Shown here: positions 21,358-31,408 of the stretch, one piece after another
How the letters are laid out: every line of letters begins with the position of its first letter
Position numbering within the stretch: position 1 is the first letter of the stretch
Source of the DNA: Aplectana chamaeleonis
Lineage: Eukaryota; Nematoda; Chromadorea; Rhabditida; Cosmocercidae
Direction of reading: 5' to 3'
NCBI GenBank assembly: GCA_029168955.1
Contig: JAPDOI010001943.1
Coordinates: 1-64,000 of the forward strand
DNA: 64,000 nt
Notes under the pieces: model-generated
What the model saw: the letters and a program-made list of their open reading frames with translations, nothing else
Database searches by the model: none
What the model was told of the DNA's origin: nothing
Made by a program: the position numbers and the translations under genes

Positions 21358-23989
21358 GCTTGGCCTATCTAGTGAACGAAAATGTCGAAGGGGCCCATGA
21401 AAAACCCTCATTTGAAAAGAAAAGTCAATCGGAACACATTGTAAATACGAATTTGAAATTAGCGCCAAAATCCTCTTTAAAGTTTTTCTGCTTTTGGGGG
21501 CCTCGTCACTGTCATTTTCGAAGTTTTTCTACATGTGGAGTTTGTGCCATAACTGTTTTGCATGTTGTTTGCCGGTCGGATCTACATTCTATGAAAAAGA
21601 GCTGGATGACTGGTGAGAACTGGTGGCGGATCCTCATCTTCAACCCCTTCCAACCTCATTGCCCAACGTTTTTGACGCGCCAAAATTTACCAGTGTGGTC
21701 TACCGGGCTCAATCATGAAATTGAGCCTAAAAAATGGGAATTGATTTCCAGCGCGGACGATGCCTTTCACATTGTTGCGCGAAATTTGATATCTAGATGT
21801 TCAAGCCAAGCTTTGTCGCAAGGGCATGCGTGGCAACAGCTCAAGAAATCTGCAAATCAAACGCGGAGAAAGCAACCCTAAACGGAGTTCAAAGATTATT
21901 TGCGAAAGAAAAGACAGGGCGGTTCATCCGCCAGTTTTCGCCCCAAAAAAAAGGCGTAGATGTTGATTTTTGTTCCTGGAAGTTCAGCCCACTACTAGAG
22001 TGCTGCAGTAAATGCACTATTGAAACAGATTTTAGTGACTTCTCAATTTTCAGTTCTCGCTCAACTTTTTGTGGAGTGTTTCCTGCCTTGACGATTCTCC
22101 TCATGTATTGGGTTGTGACCTGATGGAATTTTCTGGCAACTCAACCGAATGTATTGCCTTGACGATTCTCCTCATGTATTGGGTTGTGCCCTCAAAACAT
22201 TTGCATTTTTATTCTGTTTATTTTGGTATCTTCAAAATCAAATAAAGTTGTGGAATAAATCGTCCTGGTGTGATGTTGAAAACCAAAAAGAAGCGATGGC
22301 TAAACAAAATTGCTCTATTTTCGAGTTTTCCAAAAGGATGACTTTCGAGGGAATTCTAAAAAAAAGTGAAATAGGGGGAATTAGGATAGGTTCGTGAAGA
22401 ATCATGGAATTCAGAGTTACGAAGGATATCCCATTTTTCGAAAAAAAAAACTCAAAATTATACCGGATGCATGAAAACACTACTTGGGCCGGGAATAGGC
22501 GAAAATATCGGAAAATTGAATAGTTCAAGTACGAGAAGAGTGAGAGCGGCACTAATCAAGGTTTTCTAGAAGAATCACTTTTTGGGAATTTCGGAAACAG
22601 TGCGAAAAATGAGAAATTAGGGTAAGTCTGTGAAAAAAGCTTCCCAAACTGCAGATGGGTGCAAAGAAATGCATGCACAGAACCTGTTGATTGAATCCAC
22701 GGCACAAAATGCGTGGATGCCTTCTCATCACTGCGGCGCGCCCTGTAGCGGGGATCCACGCCGCCGTGAGCTGTGAATTCGATCAACAAGCCCATGCACA
22801 GTGCCATTCTGTCTGTACTCTCTCAAAGTCTGTCTCACTCTCGTCGTCTACGATTGCCTTCTCGCCACCATACCACAACAGAAAGTGGAAAACGTTGCGA
22901 AATATGCCTCGTCACCGTCAAACCGCAACAGAAAGTGCAAAGCGTGATGAAATTAGGCATAAAGGTAACAGCGGCAAGCTATTTTGCCTTCCATGTCACT
23001 AAGGACTGTTCATGGCAACGGTTACCCTCCACCGAATCCGTCCTTGGTAGATTAACAGAAGACTTGCGGGTGCCGAGAATCCTCAGAGAATCTTTCCAAA
23101 ATTATTACCCAGTTTCTCCCAAATTCTCAGTTTTTCTGAAATTCCTTTTTACTCTTCCTTTTTTCCAACAAACAGAGATAATTCAGTGGCTAAGTTAGCG
23201 TCCCCCGAGTGATGCACTAGAGCATTCCAATCCTGTGTTTCTGGTTGAGCGGTGGGCGCACCTAGAGGGCCTGACTCGTGAACCATATGAAATGTGAACT
23301 ACCTGGGTCGTTCAACACGTTTAGTCAACTCGAGGCTAGGTCCAAGCGCCGCGAACCTCATAAATGAAGATCACGGAGCCAAGGTGTTCGCGGTAGGTTC
23401 GAGAATCGCCACATGTTCTTGGTACCTTCACGGCAGGATTGAGGTTAGCGGTATATCCGCGACTGGAACTTGGCAAATTTTGACAGATTGTAGAGTTTGA
23501 AAGCCAAGGGTAGGCCAAGGGCACTGTCGGTTAGCGATATTCCGCTTTCGCAGGGTAATCATGAAACGAGACGACGCACTCATCCATACCCAGCACTGCC
23601 ACGTTGACAAATCGCCCATGGTTACCTTCGATTGCCCAACTGACACAAATGCTGGTTGCGTTTCAACATCACCGACCGGTGACATGTTCAGACCCAATTT
23701 TTCAGATGAGTGCTAAACAAAAATCATTCAATCTCCGCAGTGGCGAAATGCACCGCTCGGTCTTTGTCGTCCAGTTGCTGCCCCCAATGCGTGTCGACCA
23801 TACTCTCTCTTCTGGAGAAAGAGCGCTATCTGCAATCGTGAGCAAACTAAGTCCACAATGCGACTGCAGCCGACATGCGAAAAAAATGTAAAATTGCTAA
23901 GCCACAAAAATTTATTGGGTGTTACGACGCATATTTGTTAATACGAGCTTCGTTTTAGTATTTGGAAAGTCATTTTACTCGTAATGTTT
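21358..23989. other. Unassigned; contains a 34-bp direct repeat
   Basis: No splice-supported gene found. TTGACGATTCTCCTCATGTA plus TTGGGTTGTG is repeated at about 22086 and 22155. Sequence near 22865-22960 has a weak tandem repetition of CAACAGAAAGTG. Several open frames of 70-180 aa show no motif I know. Confidence 0.4.
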
Positions 23990-24671
23990 TCAGTCTTCTT
24001 GAGTTCGCCACTCATTGCGACGCGAAGAGTCTCTGACCCCTGCGGATTTTTCGTCACTCGACTTCGTGCCATTTGAGGAGTCGTCCGACTTCTCCCTTCT
24101 CTTCTTTTCCCTATTAGGCAACTTCTCCGCTAATGGCGCTTCATTGGATGAAGTTGCTGTTTTGACGTCTTCCAATTCTCTAGATAAAGTTGCTGTTTTG
24201 ACCTCTTCCGACTTGGGATCTACATCAGGCTGAGTGAACAGACGTATCACGTCTTTTTCCTCCTGCAGGGTCGGCTGCGTTGTTAAAGTGAGTTCCGTTT
24301 GGGTCTTGACTGTTTTCGGCACGTTTCTGGAGCCTCTAACCCTCTTCGGTGCCCCTCTGTGAGATTTGGGTCCTATTGGTGTGTACTTGCCCCTTCTCTT
24401 CTTTTTTGGAGGAAGCCTTTGGCTTCTAAGGGACTTAGCCTTCGATTTCTTAGCCTTCCCTTTCTTGCGCCTTTTTTTCTGTTGCTCTTCATGGATGTAG
24501 TGAAACGAATAGAGACGTCCTTGCTCATACTTTTCTTTCATGACATGTTGGAAATACTTCAAATGGTTTTCTCGTAGGGATCTTCGGATAGTTCTAATCA
24601 GTATTAGCTGTAGCAGTAGTCCTGTTGTCATGATTACACTCAGGATTAGCAGCCGCAATTTGGTGCGTTCC
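23990..24671 (-). CDS. Putative single-pass membrane protein with Lys-rich tail (terminal exon)
   Basis: On the minus strand an open exon begins right after a TGTTTTAG acceptor (24679-24672) and runs to a stop at 23990. The first Met in frame is at 24631, giving 213 aa; an upstream exon or SL trans-splicing could supply the start. The N-terminus is a hydrophobic segment (LLILSVIMTTGLLLQLILI), then a positively charged stretch, a KYFQHVMKEKYEQGRLYSFH region, a dense Lys/Arg block (KKRRKKGKAKKSKAK) and an acidic/Ser-rich tail with two repeats of VKTATxS. Codon use and lack of interruptions over 680 nt support a real gene. I do not recognise the family. Topology is inferred. Confidence 0.5.
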
Positions 24672-25605
24672 CTAAAACACAAACAAATCAAACTCGGCTC
24701 GGATGTTCGATCATAAACGCATTAGGTAAAAGACGGAGAATTCCAGTGGATTCCACCAGACGTATGTAAGTCATGGTAATGAGGCCCACATTTTCAAATA
24801 TAAACTATGGTACCGTTGAAAAACACGGGAAGGGGACGGATCTTCAGCATTCTGAAGAAGGGGGCTAGGCAAAAGAGCAGGAATGAATAGAAGCTTCAAA
24901 ATTTCTCCATGATTTTTTTTCAGTTATTCGAAATTCGACAAATGAACATCGAAATCGTATTTAGGACCTCGAATTACCCCCGAATAAAGGTTTTGAGCTA
25001 AATCTGAGACTTTGACCAAACTACCCTCTATAAAAGGTCGAAATTCACATCATTCGAGGCGCGCGCGACGCCTCGGCCTCCGTCTGCACTGCGCTCTTTC
25101 ACTGTCTTTAACCTCCTCTCCACACCAGCATGCGTAAGAACCAAGTGAATTCCGCCGTTTTATAGCCTGTACCATTTATTCACTGGAACCTACAGTAAGC
25201 TGTCAAAATCGATAAACGGACCTCAGATTTGTGCGAAGCACTCTAGAAAACCCGCAGAGAAATAATTCGAGACACTTGTATCGTACTACTCGGAAAATCG
25301 TTCAAAGCCTCGTTTAGCCGACAAATCCCCCCCCACCGATGGGAGCTGTGAATGAATTTTGTCGGAAACTCTAGAACAGCGGCAAGTTGACCCAATATTG
25401 GTGATCAGCACCCTAAATAACCTTAGGACTCTGAGTCAAATCTGAAATATTCTTCCTAAACACTTCTGAACGCCCTAATTGAACAAGTCACGCTCAACTG
25501 ATAATCCGTACGAGTGGAAAAAGTTATCACCCGTGCCAATTTTGGAAAATAAGCTATCACCCATACTTTGCCCGGAGAAGGAGGTGTTTCGGGAGTTGAA
25601 TACGA
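24672..25605. other. Unassigned, with dispersed-repeat fragments
   Basis: Copies of the short dispersed repeat occur near 24950-24985, 25217-25255 and 25385-25425 (GGACCTCAGATTTG; GTGATCAGCACCCTAAATAA). A decayed CAGGCC-type MITE end lies near 25154. No gene seen. Confidence 0.45.
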
Positions 25606-25609
25606 TTAA

Positions 25610-26088
25610 AGGCAGAGTCCAAGCTCACGGACGAAATCTGAGATTTCCACATAATTGTGAAGTAGATCCACCCTATATAGCCCCTGCCAAGTGCCAGCTC
25701 TCCATTCCTCCGAATAAGCGCGATATAGGGGGAAGCCACCCTGGGGCGCCCACACCAGGAAGCCACTTTGGCACGCCCCTTTTACGATCTTTCGAGCTCA
25801 TCAGCGGCGATATGAGCGATGGTTTCCGACCAGTAGGCCCGTTCTTCCCTTCATTCTTAGCCTCTCTCTTTATACGGGTCGGCTCACATACATCGGTTGC
25901 AAATGACGGAAGTTACGAGCTTCGGACAACACGTCCACCATGCTTCCGTAGCACAATTTTTGAGGGGCCATAACTTTGTTCCTAGGGGGTCTTGTACGAT
26001 TCTAGAGACATCATTTCAATCAGCGTGAGACCGCTTCCAGGATAGGCTGAAAACAAAAAAAAAACTTTTCTGAGGTTGGACTGTGCCT
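25610..26088. mobile_element. TTAA-target MITE, diverged TIR
   Basis: TTAA (25606-25609) precedes AGGCAGAGTCCAAG; the other end reads GGTTGGACTGTGCCT before TTAA (26089-26092). TTAA duplication is the hallmark of piggyBac-class insertion. The interior from about 25800 is homologous to the MITE at 63271-63748 (shared GACGGAAGTTAC and CGTCCACCA blocks). Confidence 0.85.
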
Positions 26089-26092
26089 TTAA

Positions 26093-27500
26093 GAGGTCCG
26101 TTACCAGTTCACGAAAGATTACGGCGCTGTTTGGAAGATGCAATGGGTACGCAAATCAGGGGAAAAAACCCCTTCAACTCACTTCAGAGTGATCTTAGGC
26201 AGCTGCGAAGGACATATTTGGCATCTATGTTCAAAAAGGGTTCTAGAAGTTTACAGTTGTCGCGAACGCGGTGGGATTTATGGTCCCTAGCACGATGCGA
26301 ACGCATCATGCATGGACCGACCCACGGGTATGACAACCCTGGATAGTGGTGTGGCCAACACCTAGAAGGATCTCACTAGAACCCTGGTTCCCCGGCCCAC
26401 TATCGCGACGCATCGATGGCTACTATGCATCCGTCAGCTCGCCCCGTTACCGCAAGGTTATCTCGCAACCTGCTTCCTTCAAGCAGACGGAGTCCTCGCG
26501 TTCACTGGGGATCACCTTGTCTACTAACCTGGGACAGCCGCACTAGCAAGCCACGTAACCCAACCAACATGTATGGGGGGGCCCATGGGGGATAGTCCCG
26601 CGTAGTACCAGCGTAATAGCACAAAAACACAAGCCAACCATATTGACACCGATATAGCAGCGCTATATGAACACCAACACAAGTACAAGGTACACACTGG
26701 TAAGTTATAACCCTTTATCCTTAAGGCACTAACACCTAAAGGCATCTACAGGGTTCGCCTTACAGTTAACGGTTCAATTGGCTCACATCCCACAGCGCGA
26801 AGTAGATAGCGTAATCTACCACGGCGTAATATACATAGATTGCGTAGTACGTGGTGGCGTAGTATCGCACCTCTCCCACTAGCCAACCGCACATCCCTAG
26901 CGGTGACTAATGCCAGAAGCCGTTGGGCCTCCGCCAACCTCCAGGCCGCGCCGTCTAGTCCGAGCTGGCGCCCAGATGCCGGCTTCCTCAGCAGCCAAAG
27001 CTGCTGGGGAGGGAGCCCACGGTTCCGGGGTCACCCGGTAGGCCAGCACTGTCGAAGCAGTGCAGAACCAATGGGTACTGTAGGCCAACGCCATCCGGCG
27101 CCGGGCGGACCACTGAACCGAGGACAGCCGCTTTATATAGGCAGCGCGGAGGAAGGGGGCGGGGCACCGCGGCTGGCGCGGGCATGCCCCGCCTCCAAGC
27201 GGCTGGCGTGGTGGTAAACGAGCCGGGGCCTCACGGTGCGCCCCCAGCCACCGTCGCATCCGCGACAACAGTCATTGGGACTGGCCACATTGGCTACTAG
27301 TAGTCGCCTTGTCACAGCGGAGCAAGTTTTGAAAGTTTTGAAAATAACCCCATTTGACCTCAATTCTGCTTTTTATTCAACCCGTTACACTCCAGTGCCC
27401 ATTTTTTTAGCACCGGGCGAAAAGACCCAGTTTGTATGAAGGTAGCACCAGTCTGCAGAATGCTGAAAACATGGACGAGTACGATTGATCGATTTAAATG
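26093..27500. other. GC-rich unassigned region
   Basis: From about 26540 to 27300 the sequence is clearly more GC-rich than its surroundings, with open frames of about 120 aa on both strands (26840-27217 plus, 26897-27268 minus). The motif GCGTAGTA/GCGTAATA recurs around 26595-26870. No domain, TIR or splice signal was recognised. Confidence 0.35.
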
Positions 27501-28117
27501 AAGTTTGAAGTGAGATATCTGCGATTTATAGTCTTTTCTCTTGTTGTGTTCAATTCATGTGTGCAGTCGTTTTTTGTTGTAAGCTTTATCCGTTTATTGA
27601 CCCTTGTTGAGGGTGCAGATACATCGGTACAGGTTAGAGTCAGGGTTTTCGTTATACTTGTTAACCAAATAGTTGTTAGCTGTTCATCTGTTGAATTTCT
27701 TCTATGGAATGAAGATTTGTGTTGAACTAGTTTCGCTTTCACTGTTAAATTTGAGTTGGGGTGAGACTGAAACGATGAACAGCTTTTGATCTACACTACT
27801 CGACAATATAGTCGATGTGTTACACACAAGTATTCGCTAATCAGGGAAGGAAGGGATCGATCCGAAAGTGAGATCATACTGCCCACAGTCGTTCTGAAAA
27901 GCGTGGGGTCACCCGCGGTGGCTCCTGGTGTCTCCCGCAGCGTAATCGGGTCTCCCGCGACACCATAGAACTCGGAGGTCCCGCGTCATCTTGATCGGAG
28001 GTCTCACGTTGTTTTGCGGCGGGCCATACCGCTTTCAGTCTCGCGGATAATGCCGATAATTCGTCTGAGAAATACGATTATCAAAGATAAACGAGAAGCA
28101 GAAAGCCCCAGACATGG
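27501..28117. other. No recognisable gene
   Basis: The open frame at 27498-27725 is hydrophobic but lacks motif or splice support. The CCCGCG-rich stretch near 27905-27985 has short GTCTCCCGC repetitions. Confidence 0.35.
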
Positions 28118-28487
28118 CAGAATTGATTTGGAAAAGGATTGCTCCTGCGCACACCCCTCGTTACAGAATCTCGACTCGGAAGATAGTTCCAAACTTGGCA
28201 TTTTCAAAAAATGTAGAGCAGTAAAGGTTCTTAACACTGCCCAAGTTTCAGAAAAATCTGCTTTGTGGTTCTCGAGATATTGAAAAATTAGTGAATTTTA
28301 AAATGTGTGTCTGTGTGTCTGTGTGTGTGTTTCTATGTGTGTGTGAGTCCGGTGAAACTTTTGAATGATAAGAAACATGGTTGGCCAATTGAGAGAAATG
28401 GAGTGGTATTGTGATAAGAGTGAATTGATTGCGAGCGTTAGAGTAGGTCTCTTTTACGTCAATCAGGAACCGTATGCACACCGTTTA

Positions 28488-30570
28488 TTGTGCGGGGTCC
28501 GACTGGGAGTGTGCCATGCGCAATGGAACGTGCGCGGTTCTCAACTGGAAGTGTGCCAAACGCCACAAAATGTGTGTGGGATCCGATTGAAAGTGCGCCA
28601 AGCGCCGGGGAACGTGTTCGGGACCCAACTAGGAGTGCGCCAAGAGCTGGGAAAAGTGGGCGGGATCTAAATGGGAGCACGTCAATCGCCGTAGGACTTG
28701 TGTGGGACCTGACTGGAAGTGCGCCAAGCGCCGGAAAACATATGCGGCCCCCAACTGAAGTGTGCCAAACCCCACAGAACTTGTGTGGGACCTGACTGAA
28801 GTGCGCCAAGCGCCAGGAACGTGCGCGGTACCCAACTGAAATTGCGCCAAGCGCCGGGGAACGTGTTCGGGACCCAACTAGGAGTGCGCCAAGGGCCGGG
28901 AAAAGTGGGCGGGATCCAAATGGGAGCACGTCAATCGCCGTAGGACGTGTGTGGGACGTGACTGGAAGTGCGCCAAGCGCCGGAAAACATATGCGGTGCC
29001 CAACTGGAAGTGTGCCAAACCCCACAGAACTTGTGTGGGACCTGACTGGAAGTGTGCCAAGCGCCGAGGAACGTGTTCGGGACCAAACTAGGAGTGCGCC
29101 AAGTGCCGGGAAAAGTGGGCGGGATCTAACTGGGAGCACGTCAAGCGCCGTAGAACGTGTGTGGGACCTGACTGGAAGTGCGCCAAGCGCCAGGGAACGT
29201 GTGCGGAACCCAAACAGAAATGTGCCAAGCGCCACAAAACGCGTGTGTGACCTGAGTGGAAGTGCGCCAAGCGCCAGGAAACCTGCGCGGAACCCAACTA
29301 AAATTTTGCCGAGCGCCGGGGAACGTGTTCGGAAGCCAACTATGAGGGCGCCAAGGGCCGGGGAAAGTGGGCGGGATCTAAATGGGAGCACGTCAATCGC
29401 CGTAGGACGTGTGTGGGACCTGACTGGAAGTGCGCCAAGCGCCGGAAAACATATGCGGTGCCCAACTGGAAGTGTGCCAAACCCCACAGAACTTGTGTGG
29501 GACCTGACTGGAAGTGCGCCAAGCGCCAGGGAACGTGCGCGGTACCCAACTGAAATTGCGCCAAGCGCCGGGGAACGTGTTCGGGACCCAACTAGGAGTG
29601 CGCCAAGGGCCGGGAAAAGTGGGCGGGATCTAAATGGGAGCACGTCAATCGCCGTAGGACGTGTGTGGGACCTGACTGGAAGTGCGCCAAGCGCCGGAAA
29701 ACATGTGCGGTGCCCAACTGGAAGTGTGCCAAACCCCACAGAACTTGTGTGGGACCTGACTGGAAGTGTGCCAAGCACCAGGGAACGTGCGCGGTACTCA
29801 ACTGAAATTGCGCCAAGCGCCGAGGAACGTGTTCGGGACCCAACTAGGAGTGCGCCAAGGGCCGGGAAAAGTGGGCGGGATCTAACTGGGAGCACGTCAA
29901 GCGCCGTAGAACGTGTGTGGGACCTGACTGGAAGTGCGCCAAGCGCCAGGGAACGTGTGCGGAACCCCAACAGAAATGTGCCAAGCGCCACAGAACGCGT
30001 GTGGGACCTGAGTGGAAGTGCGCCAAGCGCCAGGAAACCTGCGCGGAACCCAACTAAAATTTCGCCGAGCGCCGGGGAACGTGTTCGGAACCCAACTATG
30101 AGGGCGCCAAGGGCCGGGGAAAGTGGGCGGGATCTAACTGGGAGCACGTCAAGCGCCGTAGAACGTGTGTGGGACCTGACCGGAAGTGCGCCAAGCGCCA
30201 GGGAACGTGCGCGGTACTCAACTGAAATTGCGCCAAGCGCCGAGGAACGTGTTCGGGACATAACTAGGAGTGCGCCAAGGGCCGGGAAAAGTGGGCGGGA
30301 TCTAACTGGGAGCGCGCCAAGGGCCGGGGAAAGTGGGTGGGATCTAATTGGGAGCACGCCAAGCGCCGGAGAGCGTGTGCGGGACCCAACTTCGGATGCG
30401 CCAAGCGCCGACGAAAGCGTGAGGGACCCAACCTGGAGTGCGCCAAGCGCCGGGGAAAGTGTGTGAGACTCGACTGAAAAAGCGCCAGCACCGGGGAAAG
30501 AGGGCGGGACCAAACTGGGAGTACGCCAAGCGTTACGGATCGTGTGTTTGACCCAAGTGGGAGGACCGGC
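28488..30570 (+). repeat. 42-bp tandem array A (about 50 units, higher-order 252-bp repeat)
   Basis: The unit consensus is AGTGCGCCAAGCGCCGGGGA followed by ACGTGTGCGGGACCCAACTG and GA. A marker variant (GGGATCTAA.TGGGAGCACG) recurs at 28662, 28911, 29121, 29373, 29625, 29877 and 30129, spacing 249, 210, 252, 252, 252 and 252 bp: a six-unit (sometimes five-unit) higher-order repeat. Because 42 is a multiple of three and the unit lacks stops in several frames, 14-residue-periodic frames stay open: 505 aa on plus (28949-30466) and 715 aa on minus (28459-30606). Low-complexity periodicity argues against real proteins. Confidence 0.95.
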
Positions 30571-30611
30571 AAAGGAGTGAAAATCGAAAACACGGTTGCG
30601 ATTCATCCGTT

Positions 30612-30918
30612 CATCTAGAGACGATTATAAACTGCCACCGGCACAAAATTCTCACGGTAAACGAAATTGATGATAACCAGTTGATAAAGGGTAGGGTATA
30701 AAATAATTTGAGAGCGATGTGTTTTCATTCACACACCATCTTTCTCCGGAGGTGAGCGGCCGAAGCTGAACACACTAGGTATTAGGGAAAAAGCCTCACC
30801 GGTGATAAAGATAACACGATATTGGGGCCTACTCATGGTAAACTCTGGTAAGAAAAACTACTTCACTTCCATGAGAAGTTTGTGCCGGTGGAAAATATAA
30901 TCCTGTTTCATCTAGTCG
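30612..30918 (+). promoter_or_regulatory. Inverted-repeat-bounded core with TATA-like box and hairpin (copy A)
   Basis: Bounded by about 45-bp imperfect inverted repeats containing CCACCGGCACAAA (left) and TTTGTGCCGGTGG (right). Inside, GGGTATAAAA (30694-30703) is a TATA-like box. Just downstream, TGTGTTTTCATTCACACACC can fold into a hairpin. The equivalent in copy B keeps the pairing with different stem bases. Promoter role is inferred from position and motif only. Confidence 0.45.
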
Positions 30919-31050
30919 TCATTGGGTTTGGAAACCAAGAAAAAGGGTGTGAACTGTGGGGTGCTAGAAGGGGTGGGCAAGTGTTATGCAAAAGGGGTCT
31001 ACTACACAACTGCATGAACATACGAAAGTCATATCTGAGGGTGTAATTGT

Positions 31051-31250
31051 GGTGCGCGCGAAGCGCGCACCTGATTTGGAAAAGGATTGCTTCTGCGCAC
31101 AACCCTCAATCCAGAATCTCGGTTCGGGAGAAACCTTGAAACAAGGGATTTTCACAAAAGATGGAGCAGTAAATGTTCTCAACGTTGCCCAATTTTTAGA
31201 AAAATTCACACAGTGGTTCTCGAGATATTAACAAATTTGTGAGTTTTAAA

Positions 31251-31341
<91 letters not shown>

Positions 31342-31398
31342 TGAAGGAATTTAGTGATAAAGCGGTTCGGTCAGTTTTTTAGGAGAAACGGAATGATA
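31051..31398 (+). repeat. Second 5' segment of the 42-bp element, with GT microsatellite
   Basis: Starts with a near-perfect 21-bp palindrome (stem GGTGCGCG, loop CGAAG; 31051-31071), then TGATTTGGAAAAGGATTGC and sequence homologous to 28130-28310. A pure GT run of about 90 bp (31252-31340) follows. The unit is cut at 31398-31408 by RTE copy 3 and resumes at 34338. Confidence 0.85.
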
Positions 31399-31408
31399 TT
31401 GTGATAAT

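Larger units (their letters stand above)
28118..31050 (+). mobile_element. Composite 42-bp-minisatellite element, copy A
   Basis: In order: a 5' segment beginning TTGATTTGGAAAAGGATTGC (28118-28300), a GT-rich microsatellite (28302-28345), a spacer (to 28487), a 42-bp array (28488-30570), an inverted-repeat-bounded core (30612-30918) and a 3' segment ending near CATATCTGAGGGTGTAAT (31030-31048). The same order is found in inverse orientation at 43500-44965 (copy B), and the 5' segment recurs at 31071 (interrupted copy). Shared ends in three places show this is a mobile or amplified unit. No transposase is present. Helitron-like elements in other animals also carry central minisatellites; that is only an analogy here. 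Confidence 0.78.

Noticed and set aside
27498..27725. 75-aa hydrophobic frame
   Set aside because: Hydrophobicity reflects T-rich DNA; no flanking splice sites or conserved motif.
28459..30606. 715-aa and 505-aa frames as real proteins
   Set aside because: Strict 14-residue periodicity on both strands is explained by the 42-bp tandem repeat. Kept as a finding, not as CDS.
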